A stretch of DNA of 64,000 nucleotides from Agrypnia vestita (lineage: Eukaryota > Arthropoda > Insecta > Trichoptera > Phryganeidae). Numbering within the stretch: the first letter of the stretch is position 1; each line of letters opens with the position of its first letter. The position numbers were made by a program, and so were the translations under genes. The stretch spans positions 1-64,000 of the forward strand of contig JADDOH010002287.1 in the NCBI GenBank assembly GCA_016648135.1. The letters are read 5' to 3'. Below the pieces are notes generated by a model. The model saw nothing but the letters and a program-made list of their open reading frames with translations. It had not been told where the DNA came from and made no database searches. Below, piece by piece: positions 1-9,775 of this stretch.

Positions 1-105
1 AAACGGTTCCTATTAAGGAACGGGCTATTAAGCCGGAGGATAAATTAATAATCGGGTTTTGCAAAATGATTTAATAAGTTTATATGTTCAATTTAGTCGC
101 CCGAC

Positions 106-700
106 CAGAGTTGCCAACAGCGCTTGGCCTAATATCGCCGTTTCCTATATATAAAGTAGCCTAAAGTAGCCCAAACGCCAAAATATCAATTTGAATAAAA
201 TAAAATGTAATTTTTATCAATTTATTTATAACATATTTATAATGTATTGATAAATAGGCCTAAGCCTAATATAAAAAACCGTAATGTTCGTTAAAAGAAA
301 GTAAAGTGAGTAGATAGGTAGCATTTTAAAAACACCGGAGACGTACATTTTGCTACCAGCGTGAAAACTTACCATGTGATTGCTTGGTTGAAAGTTGTTG
401 CAGCACACCTCTTACATTCATATAAGTACGAATTCTAAGAATAGCGATCAGCATGGGTAGTTGCAGACGATTCCTTAATTTTGTTATAATTGTCCCCATT
501 ACGCTTAAAATTCTTTCAATGACAGCATTACACAAAGGTAATTGTATTTTTTTTTCTTAATTATTTGCGATTCGGCTGATTTAAATAACTTGTCTCTGAA
601 GTAGCCTAGTAGGCGACCAGTCGCCTTTTAGATTTTTTCGTCGCCGATTCTCGTTCTGAGTAGCCTAAATGGCGAAAAATCGCCTACGTTGGCAACTCTG
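106..700 (-). mobile_element. hAT element, internally deleted, with perfect 8-bp target duplication
   Basis: The element starts with CAGAGTTGCCAAC and ends with its inverted counterpart GTTGGCAACTCTG. It is flanked on both sides by the same 8 bases, CGCCCGAC (98-105 and 701-708). An 8-bp duplication plus CAG...CTG ends with the TTGCCAAC motif is the hAT signature. The interior is about 0.6 kb, far too short for a full transposase of about 600 residues, and keeps only its C-terminal end on the minus strand. It is therefore a non-autonomous deletion derivative. Subterminal copies of GTAGCCTA and GGCGA-type motifs occur near both ends. The intact duplication suggests a fairly recent insertion. 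Confidence 0.85.
335..535 (-). pseudogene. hAT transposase C-terminal fragment
   Basis: A minus-strand open frame of about 60 codons (353-535) reads CNAVIERILSVMGTI, TKLRNRLQLPML and then AILRIR. This matches the C-terminal dimerisation region of hAT transposases, where E-R-x-F/L-S-x-M is followed by K-x-R-N-R-L and L-x-I-R. The upstream zinc finger and catalytic region are missing, so no active enzyme can be made. It lies inside the 106-700 element, in the same orientation as its ends allow, and is the source of the family assignment. Confidence 0.75.
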
Positions 701-708
701 CGCCCGAC

Positions 709-2489
709 AGCAAATACGAAAATCGTGTACTAGGACCTCTTAATTGAAAATATTTTACAAAACAAACAAACTCAAAACAATATTATATCGTTTTACTGAA
801 AATTTTTCAAACAAAACATCAAAACAAACAAAACATCAAAATAAACAAACTCAAAACAATATTATATCGTTTTACTGAAAATTTATCAGTTAAAATAAAA
901 ACACAAAAAAATGCCGGTTCAAAAGATTTCACATCACTATTTCGTGAAAAAATGACAATTACCGTTGAGTAAAGAAATAGACGGAGTATCTTATTTCATT
1001 AAAAATATTGTTTGCAGGTAAAAGAAAGGACAAAAATTCAGTGTATATACAGAACAAAGTCTATATATCATATTGTTTCAAGAAAACAGATAAGAATAAT
1101 GGAAAAAAACATCAGAATCAGCCCGCAAAAACAAACAAAATTTGACAGTTGTAAAAAATAAAAATGGCGACATTCAAATTCAAGTATTTTTAATACATTT
1201 AACAGTTATTTTCTGCATTTACCGTTGTCCCCGCGATATGGGATTTCTAAAATGCATTCATTATACGGATATCTTCCCTTTATTAACACTCAGGCAAAGT
1301 TTACGCAGCATTTTAAGATATATTCGTATAAACTAGCGGGAGCGTAACCTGACGACTGGCGTAGTTGGTGTCCAACCAACGACTGATTTGAAAGAAAAAT
1401 GATCTTTTAACAGACTATACGATTTAATTAATTCAAATTTCTGTGTATGAGGTAGAAAATTTTGAATATTTTTATATTAATGACAGTGAAATTTTCTTAG
1501 TACGCATGTAAAATTTAATTAAAATAATCAATGTTTTAATGGTTTTTTGGATGCTGCAATATAGGAGACGGAAAGTGAATTTTTATCTTTTTGTAAACGT
1601 TGTATTTAACAACCTACCCAAAAATAATTATATATTTTCCCCCAAACTTTCTGTTTGAACTTCTTTTATTCAATTTATTAAAAAAATATACGGTCTTTAC
1701 GTGGAAATATTTCGAGAAAAAGTGTACCAAAGATAACTCTATTGCTAGAAAGATTAAATAGGGCTTCGGGATTATATTTTTTTTGTGATAATAACAAAGT
1801 ATTTTTTAAACTTTTTTTAAACAAATGCTTTAATAGTAAATGGACCTTTCATAATAAAATTGATTGAATGCATGGTTAGCTGCAATTTTGGCAATAAGAT
1901 TCGAAAACTTTACACTAAATTGACTCTCCAGACAGCAAAAACGTGAATCATGTACTATGGCGCCTTAAGCCGTGTAATTAATAAAAATAAATAAATAAAT
2001 AAAATAAAATATATCAAATACAGTCAACCCAGCATTCAGAGATTATTTTCCCTTCAATGGGAGTATATCAACGGAACACAGCCTTTGTTAGGAAATATCT
2101 ACGGTTTAAGAATACTATATACTATTTCTTGTCTCGGTTCATTGAATCTTGAAAATGGCTAAATTTAACCTTATCCCAGCGGTACTGTCTAAAGATGTCT
2201 ATCAATTTCCCTTTTCGATTTCTTAGACCTTCAAACACTTATTTGATTGCACGACCCTTATCAAAGCGGACATCAACTGTGCTGTCACCCACACAACAGA
2301 GAATGTGCACATTCCAGAAGGCTGTTCATTCGTAATAAAAACAAAGTGGGTGACGCAATGGAATCCCGCGAGTTCTCAGTATTGAAATAGCATCGGAAAT
2401 GGGAGACTTAAGCTACATCCTGCTTCTACCTTTATAATATTTTCATTGAGGCATGAAAAGTTGTCGTTTTCTGGGATATACTTCCGTGT
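709..2489. other. AT-rich intergenic DNA, no gene seen
   Basis: I see no supported gene here. There are A-rich stretches and a local duplication in which a block around 765-815 (AACTCAAAACAATATTATATCG) is repeated at about 849-890. Open frames are short and without recognisable motifs. Confidence 0.5.
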
Positions 2490-2720
2490 ATAACTAACTA
2501 TTCGAGCAAACTTTTCAAATCCATTGCAGGGTCCATCATCGGGGCTAATCTGATGAGTAAAGTATAAAATAAATGAGTTAAGGTAACTCGAAATACGGTA
2601 CCGAAAGCATGGTTTATCATATTTTGGGTTAGGTTAAATACTGGCTTGCAATACCATAGTAAAGCTGGGTGTGTATGTATATTCTGAACTTCGTGAAAAC
2701 CTGAGAACATTTTCAATACA
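2490..2720 (-). repeat. Dispersed repeat with GATGATGGACCCTGCA motif (hammerhead-like)
   Basis: On the minus strand, 2511-2542 contains GATGATGGACCCTGCA followed by ATGGATTTGAAA. The same GATGATGGACCCTGCA block occurs in the foldback element near 20,960, where it is followed by GCGAAACGTCGG. A motif of the form CTGATGA, a GGACCC/GGGTTC stem, then GAAAC is what a minimal hammerhead ribozyme of Penelope-like elements looks like. This copy has CGATGATGG and GAAAA instead, so it is probably decayed. Confidence 0.3.
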
Positions 2721-3339
2721 AGAGGATAATTATAAAATTTACAAAAAACTTGTTATCGTAGTAGGTTTATATTTTTTTGAACGTAATAGCTGTTTTCTCC
2801 ACTTTTTAACCGACTTCAAAAAATAAGAGGTTCTATGTGTCACTGAATATATATATATTTTTTATTTTATGTTCATAGATTTCTCTATCAATTGTGGACC
2901 GATTTTCAAATTTTTATTTTATTCGATAGAGTATACTCCTGAAACGGGCCCATAGTCGCCAAGTCAGGATTTGATGATGGAATCTTAGGGAAATCTAAGG
3001 CAACTCCCAAATTTTATAGGCACGTATTACGTGTTTCATTTTTTTTTAAGCTATTCAAGTTTTGCGTCTGGTGGTATGATGACAACATCATATCATGTTG
3101 ATGGGCTGGTGATAGAAGATGCAGCTCCTTAACGGTTAGGAATTGGAGGATAATTCTTTAAATACTATAGGTACGAATAGACCCATAGTTGTAATCTTTC
3201 AGGTTATTCAGGTGTGCTGATGATGGGACGTAAAACCTGTATTCTGTAGGAAAGAAAATTTAACCATTGCCCATTAAATAATAAACGCGACAGAATTTTT
3301 CTCAATGCTAAATATTCAGCATTTAGTTCCCCAGCTCAG

Positions 3340-3424
3340 GATTTTCTCTTGCTACAAAAGGTACATTGGCGGTAGAATGAATCATTATGAAATCAGTATC
3401 ACTTACAGTCCATGTAAAATATTA
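3340..3424 (-). pseudogene. Downstream part of DUF6570/OTU-like mobile-element gene, beyond mariner
   Basis: Read on the minus strand directly after the mariner end, this segment gives WTVSDTDFIMIHSTANVPF and then VARENPEL before a stop. In proteins of this family the stretch after AFAL is normally followed by a W-T-x-x-D-I-D segment, so this looks like the continuation of the frame that ends in AFALSD on the other side of the mariner. A one-base shift is needed to join the two parts. Confidence 0.4.
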
Positions 3425-4698
3425 GGTCCTTACATATGAAATTGGCGTTTTGCCGTACTGGCAAATTTGATCTCAAATATCTTCTCTTTGGATTCCAAAT
3501 CCAAATTTATACAGCTATTTACTCATGTATTTGTGTTTTGAAAATTATAATTCATTTGTTTTTTCCTCAATTGTTTTTTTCTTTGCGTCACTCAGTTTAC
3601 AAAATGAAAAACTTGAAATATCGCGTTATTTACGAGTACGAGTTCCACCGTGGCACCAGTGCTGCAGAAACGGCTCGAAGAATTAATGATGTGTATGGCG
3701 ACGGTGCCGCAAAAGAAAACACAGTGCGTTTTTGGTTCCAACGTTTTCGTTCTGGAAATTTCGACCTGCAGAACAAGCCCCGTGGACGGCCGGAGACCAA
3801 AGTTGATAATGAAGAATTGAAGGCTATTGTGGAAGCGGATCCATCGCAAACCACATCCGAGTTAGCTGCAGGCTGCGGTGTTAGTGATAAAACTGTTTTA
3901 ATCCACTTGAAGCAAATTGGTAAGGTGAAAAAGCTTGAAAGGTGGGTACCTCACGAATTGAGTGAAGCAAATCAACAAACGCGCGTTGACTGCTGCGTTG
4001 CATTACTCAACCGGCACAATAATGAAGGGATTTTAAATCGAATCATTACCTGTGATGAAAAGTGGATCCTGTACGATAATCGGAAGCGCTCATCGCAATG
4101 GCTGAACCCTGCCGAACCAGCCAAACCATGCCCCAAGCGAAAATTGACTCCAAAAAAGTTACTTGTGAGCGTTTGGTGGACTAGTGCTGGTGTCGTTCAC
4201 TACAGCTTTCTTAAATCTGGCCAGACGATTACGGCAGATGTCTATTGTCAGCAACTGCAAACCATGATGGAAAAGCTAGCTGCTAAACAACCGAGGCTGG
4301 TTAATCGCTCTAGGCCACTGCTGCTTCATGATAACGCTAGACCACACACTGCACAACAGACGGCTACCAAATTAGAGGAGCTTCAATTGGAATGTCTAAG
4401 ACATCCACCGTACTCTCCGGACCTTGCCCCAACAGATTACCATTTTTTTCGAAATTTGGATAACTTCTTGCAAAGGAAAAAATTCAACTCCGATGGGGCA
4501 GTCCAAACCGCCGTCAAAGATTTTATTGATTCCCGTCCGAATGGTTTTTTTAGTAAAGGGATCGATGAACTACCTATGAGATGGCAAAAGTGCATAGATA
4601 GCAATGGTACATACTTTGATTAAATAAATATATTATAATAAAAAAAAATCGGCTTTATGTTCCTCTCATACTAAACGCCAATTTCATATGTAAGGACC
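3425..4698 (+). mobile_element. mariner (cecropia-type) with perfect 26-bp terminal inverted repeats
   Basis: The terminal repeats at 3425-3450 and 4673-4698 are exact inverted copies over 26 bases and start GGTCCTTACATATG. On the left they are preceded by TTA, so the end reads TTAGGT as in several mariners, with a TA before it. On the right the outer few bases look lost (GGACC then ATATC), so the TA duplication is only partly visible. The element carries one complete transposase frame. It sits inside the minus-strand DUF6570-like gene remnant. Confidence 0.9.
3604..4623 (+). CDS. mariner transposase, intact DD34D, 339 aa
   Basis: This is the DNA-cutting and joining enzyme that moves the element by cut and paste. 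I place the start at the ATG at 3604 (MKNLKYRVIYEYEF), which gives 339 residues, close to the usual 340-350; the frame is open upstream to 3436 but that part covers the terminal repeat and leader. Residues 10-60 form the first helix-turn-helix (GTSAAETARRIN), and DPSQTTSELAAGCGVSDKTV is the second. WVPHEL follows. Catalytic residues are D151 (CDEKW), D243 (HDNARPH) and D278 (LAPTDYH), with 34 residues between the last two, as in classic mariners. The C-terminus WQKCIDSNGTYFD is complete. AATAAA occurs at 4623-4628, overlapping the stop, and again at 4637-4642. The sequence resembles the transposase domain of human SETMAR (cecropia group). There are no stops or frameshifts. Confidence 0.92.
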   Translation: MKNLKYRVIYEYEFHRGTSAAETARRINDVYGDGAAKENTVRFWFQRFRSGNFDLQNKPRGRPETKVDNEELKAIVEADPSQTTSELAAGCGVSDKTVLIHLKQIGKVKKLERWVPHELSEANQQTRVDCCVALLNRHNNEGILNRIITCDEKWILYDNRKRSSQWLNPAEPAKPCPKRKLTPKKLLVSVWWTSAGVVHYSFLKSGQTITADVYCQQLQTMMEKLAAKQPRLVNRSRPLLLHDNARPHTAQQTATKLEELQLECLRHPPYSPDLAPTDYHFFRNLDNFLQRKKFNSDGAVQTAVKDFIDSRPNGFFSKGIDELPMRWQKCIDSNGTYFD

Positions 4699-5420
4699 AT
4701 ATCTGATAAAGCAAATGCAGCACAAGCAACCGCTGCGACAGCAATACATTGCTTTCCACGAAAGACTTTGCCAAATCGACCATTATTTCCCCGATAAAAC
4801 GAACCACGCAAAATAGACGTATCGTTATTTATGTTTAAAAACCTACTGGTTTGATTTTCTTGTACCTGTATTTGATGGAGCTCATCAATCTGTACTTGGA
4901 CATTACCGCAATCTTGGTGAACTTCAATTACCTGAAGTATCTGTGATACATCGCAATCTAACAGATTTTCAAAGTTTGGAATAACGTCTCCGTACAGGTT
5001 GTTATGAGTTAATAGCCATTGTAGAGCAGTTTTTACTCTTTCAATGTCCATATTGAAGTTTTTGTTGCTATTTTTGTCTTTGTTGTTGCAAGTTTTCTCT
5101 TGTTTGTACATCAATAACCAATCCCGCACTAGTAAGTGTAAGCGGTAATTGTTCAGCAATTTCGACATCTTGTGCAAATAAAACCGCTTGTCCTTTACAC
5201 CAATTGTGGCTGAACCTATTTTGCACTTTAGTAATTTCAATAAACGGGATCATTCGTTTAAGTAAACGTTGCTCTACATCTGACATAAAAGATAGTTCTG
5301 CTTGTACAGGTGTGACGTCCATTTCATTCCGGTACGCTTGGGAAGGCTTTACGTTTTCTCAGATTGGTAGATCATCGAAAACATGCCACAATTTTATTCA
5401 TTTCTACCAATTTTTAAGGT
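4671..5420 (-). pseudogene. Decayed DUF6570-like mobile-element protein (Helitron/helicase-associated type)
   Basis: Two minus-strand frames overlap and together read as one protein. The upstream frame (5068-5322) has SFMSDVEQRLLKRMIPFIEI, then KGQAVLFAQDVEIAEQLPLT and LTSAGLVI. The second (to 4671) has FNMDIERVKTALQWLLTHNN, LYGDVIPNFE, ILRGSFYRGNNGRFGK and then QCIAVAAVACAAFALSD. These blocks match, from memory, the DUF6570-containing proteins carried by insect mobile elements, with the C-terminal part entering an OTU-like region. A frameshift near 5070-5110 and a stop upstream near 5360 show it is broken. The last residues (MVLTYEIGV) come from the mariner terminal repeat. The exact family is uncertain. 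Confidence 0.5.
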
Positions 5421-5774
5421 AATAAGTCTTGGTTACTGACTTCAAACAGATCAGTAGGTACCTAGCATACATTATAATAATATTTTATTTATATTTATAG
5501 GTAATTAGGCTTAGACAAGAATAGTCACAATGTAATTTTGTAAATAAATCATTATAATTTTTAAATACAATTGTTTGATTGCTAAGTAAAATAATACAGT
5601 ATGTAGGTTCGTTTAGAATATTATTGAGAAATGGGAATTAGTACTTTTTTTGAAGTTTTGTAATTACTAAGAAAAAGTTGCGCATTTTTGTCCTTTGAAT
5701 TAAATAAATAATTAACTTTATTTTTCGCCTTTTAGTGTGTTTAGGTAGTGAGTTTTTGTTTGAAGTCGGTTTAA

Positions 5775-7568
5775 TTTTTTCTGTTTTAAATTTTTTTTTT
5801 AGATTGAGTAATCATAGTGATAAATAATTATTTTCGGTAATCGCCGTTTGTATAGTTTCCCTAATATTATGTAAAGTGTAAATGAAAGTAAATATAACCA
5901 AATTGACATTAGGTAGACAATTATCTTATCTCCATATACGTTTAATCGCTTCCTTTCCTTTGCCTTAATCGTAATTCTAACCAATCATACTCCTCTCACT
6001 TTTTTACTTTTTTAGCTTACATTTTATCTTATTACTGTGATTTTAATCGTTTGCAACTACTGCACGCTTTTATATAAACTGTTAAGATTCCTTAAAAATA
6101 GTCTTTAAAGTAATCCTGTGAGAGTTTTTCTTTTATCACAAAGTTTTCAATTTCATTTAAAATACAATATATATAAAATCGACTTGTACGAAATTGACAT
6201 TTCCATTAAAGTTATGTGATTAATAATTCCAGACCAGGTAAAATAGTTCTTCAATAATAAAGTTTTTACTTTTAACAATATTTCACATCGCATGGCTTTA
6301 AATTTTACCTTTTAAATTTACATTGTACTTTTAGTCCGTTAGCATAATTCTGAAAAACATGCAATAACTTACTTATACACTCACATAAATATTTACTGTC
6401 TATGTTGTAGATGTATATTTGTAGAATAAAATAAAATAGAATAAAATTTAAAAAAGGTTTAAACCGTAACCGTAAGGCTATATTCATTAATTTCAAACCT
6501 GTCAAACTTAAAACGACTAAGTTGATAACTATATATATATATATAGTTATAATTCGAAAAATATAAAGGTAAACAACGCTTTCGCAAGGAAAACATGAAA
6601 AACAAAGATTGAATTAATTCGTATTTTCATCGGTTCTAAAAAAGAATTTTAACCTTTATTATTTAATAAAAGCTCGACTGATTTCTCCTTATTATGAGGT
6701 GGGAAACGACGTACATTAATTAATTTCACATTGGATTAATCGCACATTAAATAATAATGTAATTAATTCTTTGGTCAAATTTGGGCTCTACCATTTTTAT
6801 TTATTAACTAACCATACGCCCACAAAAATCACGGGACATAACAATTGCTGGGTTTTGAAGTTGAGAAAATGCATGAATTGAAATCCATTTGTTTTTTTTT
6901 TTTAAATTGACTTTATTCGCATGAACCTAAAATTTAACATAATAATATAAAAGTGTGAAGATCGCGTAATTTGGTGGGCGACCCCTGCGTGTTGCCTGAG
7001 CTGTAGCGATTTACGCGCTGATTGCGTCTCACGATCTAATTATCTAAAATTGTAATTCCAGCGTAGCTACAGCAAGTTAACGGAGGTTACGGACAGGCAG
7101 ACAGACAGCGAAATTATTATATTTAGATAAATGGGGCTGAAATCACGTGAAGTGGAAACCGATTAATTCGATCAATATTATTCATCGCGAACTTTTGTAC
7201 ATTTCTTAGTGAAGATTGAATAAAACTTTGTTCATTTAATTGCAAACGTAGAGTTCTGTTTGCGGGCGCGCTTAACACTTTGACCCCGGAGGGGAAACGA
7301 AAGTTTTCATCCGCTGACGACGATCGTCGGAAACTTAAATCGCGATAATGAATCTAATTTCACGCGTTAGTGTACCGCGAAGCGGAGGCGCAAACCAAAG
7401 CGCCGCAATCACTGGCAGATCTGTAGAACGAAGGGGGATTTATCAGGCGTCGGAACAATACGAGTCTCCAGTGAAGATGTCAAAGAATATACGAAATAAA
7501 TTAAACATTACAGTGTAATTAATGTCACTTATGTCTGCCTTCCCATTTTTTCCAAAATTGAGACACTT
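5775..7568. other. AT-rich intergenic DNA, no gene seen
   Basis: No supported gene. A palindromic AT tract lies at about 6524-6550. The segment 6960-7440 is visibly less AT-rich than its surroundings but shows no convincing frame or domain motif in my reading. Confidence 0.45.
6806..6845 (-). repeat. Helitron-like 3' terminal segment (diverged)
   Basis: On the minus strand this reads TATGTCCCGTGATTTTTGTG, then GGCGTATGGTTAG and AT-rich DNA. The block TGTCCCGTGATTTTT is shared with the segment ending at 48216, which finishes in CTAG-T after a hairpin. Here the expected C of CTRR is missing, so this is a weak, diverged copy. Confidence 0.35.
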
Positions 7569-7606
7569 CTGAGAATTATATACCATCTTTGGTATATTAT
7601 TCTCAG
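7569..7606. repeat. 16-bp hairpin (15/16 paired)
   Basis: CTGAGAATTATATACC is followed by a 6-base loop and its near-exact inverse GGTATATTATTCTCAG. It lies just downstream of the C-terminal end of the old mariner remnant and may be a relic of that element's end or an independent hairpin. Confidence 0.6.
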
Positions 7607-8480
7607 ATTCAGCAGAAAAAAATATAATTTTTAGATACTACATTTACTCTAATCTTCTGAAAGTAGTCTCCATAGTAAAAGCACTCACGTCTTCCAGCGG
7701 TCCCGCTATTGTTGGAAACGCTTCTGGAACAGATATTTTGGAATGTTGTTCAACTGAGCCATCGCGTTCCGCATAATGTCTTCTATTCATATATGGTCCC
7801 ATTAAATGTTGGAGCAATTTTCTGATTTTAAGTTACTCTGGTTCAGGTTTCCTACAGGGAAAAATTGAACTAGAAATTCTCTAGATATGAAGATGCCACT
7901 TACCAGTTTGCAGGCGACTTTGGCGTTGTTTGGTCCAATTTCCGTTCTCTTCGTCCAGTTATTCCAAATCCGTTGACAGCACCACTTTAAAACACCAAAA
8001 ATAAGAGGGATCCTATGTTTGGCAAAAAAAAACTAAATTGGCAGAATGATTTTGGCGCCTTATCTTGATGAGCTTATCGCTGCCCACGTTTCCAGTCGTT
8101 TGACACTCTCTTGAAGCCTAAATCCTCAGTCAACATTAAATGTACCGATCCGACGCTTATGCCCACCTCATTTTCAAGTTCGGTGATCATGCACGACCAA
8201 AGGAAGCTCTTGGTCATATTATTGTTTCAGCACGTTGATAACCTACCTTGTCCGGTCTTCTTTGAAGCGTTTGCACCACTTCTTTATCCGTAAGATACGC
8301 ATGCATCGTCGCCCAAAAAGTTCATGCATTGTTGCGAATGGTTTCCCCTTGGATATCGCCGAGCTTTTGGCAAAATTTAATTCAATATCACTGTATATCC
8401 ATTATTTCACAACAATCAATAATCCTACATGCACTACCTGCACTTCTTCACTCGGAGATTGACTGCCAGTGACTGACGAT
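7600..8480 (-). pseudogene. Old mariner transposase remnant, heavily decayed
   Basis: Read on the minus strand, 8190-8350 contains a helix-turn-helix region with GDDACVS and KKWCKRFKEDRT. At 8090-8190 it continues as ELENEVGISVGSVHLMLTED, then LGFKRVSNDWKR. At about 7650-7765 the C-terminal part appears as MRNAMAQLNNIPKYLFQKRF, with RDRWKTC and GDYF. These are the expected blocks of a mariner transposase in the right order. The catalytic middle is largely unreadable, and stops and frameshifts are numerous. The open frames on the + strand here are shadows of this remnant. Confidence 0.65.
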
Positions 8481-8817
8481 TTCTGCGGGCGGGAAAAAAT
8501 CACGGGTACGCGTGAATGTTTTCTGCGCATCTTCACCAAAATACTATTTCTGTACTTTATTTGTTTTGGCGGAAAAATTAAGGTTAGGTATTATTTGAAC
8601 ATGCCATTCAGCAGAAAGCAGCTTTTACTGTACGGTAGCGGGATACTTTTCAATTTGAAAATTATAATTTATAATAAAAAGCAAAGTAATACGATCGCAG
8701 TATTTAACTAAATTTAATAAATGTAACGTTCCAGATGTGACACGATATAAGTTAACGATCTTTCTTAACTAGTTACGGATTTATTTATACTTTCATCGGC
8801 AATTTTTGTAAATCAAA

Positions 8818-9400
8818 TAGTATGTGTCTTTCTGTCTGTCTGTCTGTTCTCTATATCCAATTCGACTCAAATTTTGCATACTTGTGCTTTTGGACATTTT
8901 CGTCCTCCACTTTTACCCCTTCCCCTCCCCCTAATATATTTACAATGCAAATCTGTACCGTTTGACCAATCTGACTCAAAATTTGGAAACTTATTTTTTA
9001 GTACCCGGCGGGTAACATAGGCGACATTTCCTCCTCCACTTTTACCCCTTACCATCCCCCTAATATATTTACCATGCAAATCTGTACCATTCGACCAATC
9101 TGACTCAAAATTTGGAAACTTATTTTTTAGGACCCGGCGGGTAACATAGGCGACATTCTCACCTCTCTTTTTACCCCTTTCCCTCCCCCTGATGTATTTT
9201 CAATGCAAATCTGTACCGATCGGATACAAAATTTTGGACTTATTCTTTAGAACCCGGAGAGTAACACGATCGACATTTCCTTTCTCCCCTTTTACCCCTT
9301 ACCCTCCCCCTGATATATTTCCAATGCAAATTTAAATCGTTCGACCGATTGGACTCAAAATTTGCAAACTTAATCTGTAGAACCTGGCAGATAATGAAAG
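8818..9400 (+). mobile_element. Helitron-like element with four ~121-129 bp internal repeats
   Basis: It begins with a CTGT-repeat block (about 8825-8850) followed by TCTCTATATCCAA. Tandem units follow, each with ATGCAAATCTGTACC, a GACTCAAAATTTGG block, CCCGGCGGGTAACATAGGCGA and a pyrimidine-rich CCCTTCCCCTCCCCCT tract. The ATGCAAAT motif recurs at 8945, 9074, 9203 and 9324. The same structure occurs at 12881, 18482 and, inverted, at 31404-32183, where a Helitron 3' end is visible. Neither terminus is clear in this copy. Confidence 0.65.
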
Positions 9401-9624
9401 CGACTTAGCATATTGATGTTGTTATGTATTTGATATAAAAGTTTAATTTTCTAAGCGGAAATTAAAGAAATACTAGAAGGAACCTGTATTTAAATAAATA
9501 ATTTGTAAGGCAGAGGTCCGTGGTTCCCTTCCAGGTTCCAGCAATTAATGTTTCAGTTTTATTAGGGGGTTGATTAGTTGAAGTGTATAGTGTATTGCTC
9601 TCTTTGCAATTAATAGTAATTTAG

Positions 9625-9775
9625 AAACATGATTTTGGAAGGAATAGAGGTATGTTTTCTACAACATCTCGAATATAGAACATTCTAAATTAGTTATCCT
9701 CGGTGACTGCATTCAAAACATTTATTTTTATTTTTTTGGATATTGCTGCCTTTGCTTTTATATCTTTATATCCCT
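9625..9775 (+). repeat. Right half of a MITE also present at 47755-48012
   Basis: From GAAACATGATTTTGG through GTTATCCTCGGTGACT, TTTTTTGGATA and CTGCCTTTGCTTTTATA, this matches the right half of the element at 47755-48012. The left arm is missing. Confidence 0.6.

Larger units (their letters stand above)
2806..5774. mobile_element. Composite element bounded by inverted TTAACCGACTTCAAA motifs
   Basis: The 15-base motif TTAACCGACTTCAAA at 2806-2820 is matched in inverted orientation by TTTGAAGTCGGTTTAA at 5759-5774. Between them lie the remains of a DUF6570-like mobile-element gene (minus strand) and a mariner inserted in that gene. Without the mariner the unit would be about 1.7 kb. I infer that the inverted motifs mark the ends, or near-ends, of the older element. 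No target duplication was established. Confidence 0.4.

Noticed and set aside
8111..8711. Plus-strand frames of 60-80 codons
   Set aside because: They lie over or beside the minus-strand mariner remnant and show no domain of their own.
8820..9400. CRISPR-like array of regular repeats
   Set aside because: Units are 120-130 bases without unique spacers and belong to a Helitron-like element in eukaryotic DNA.
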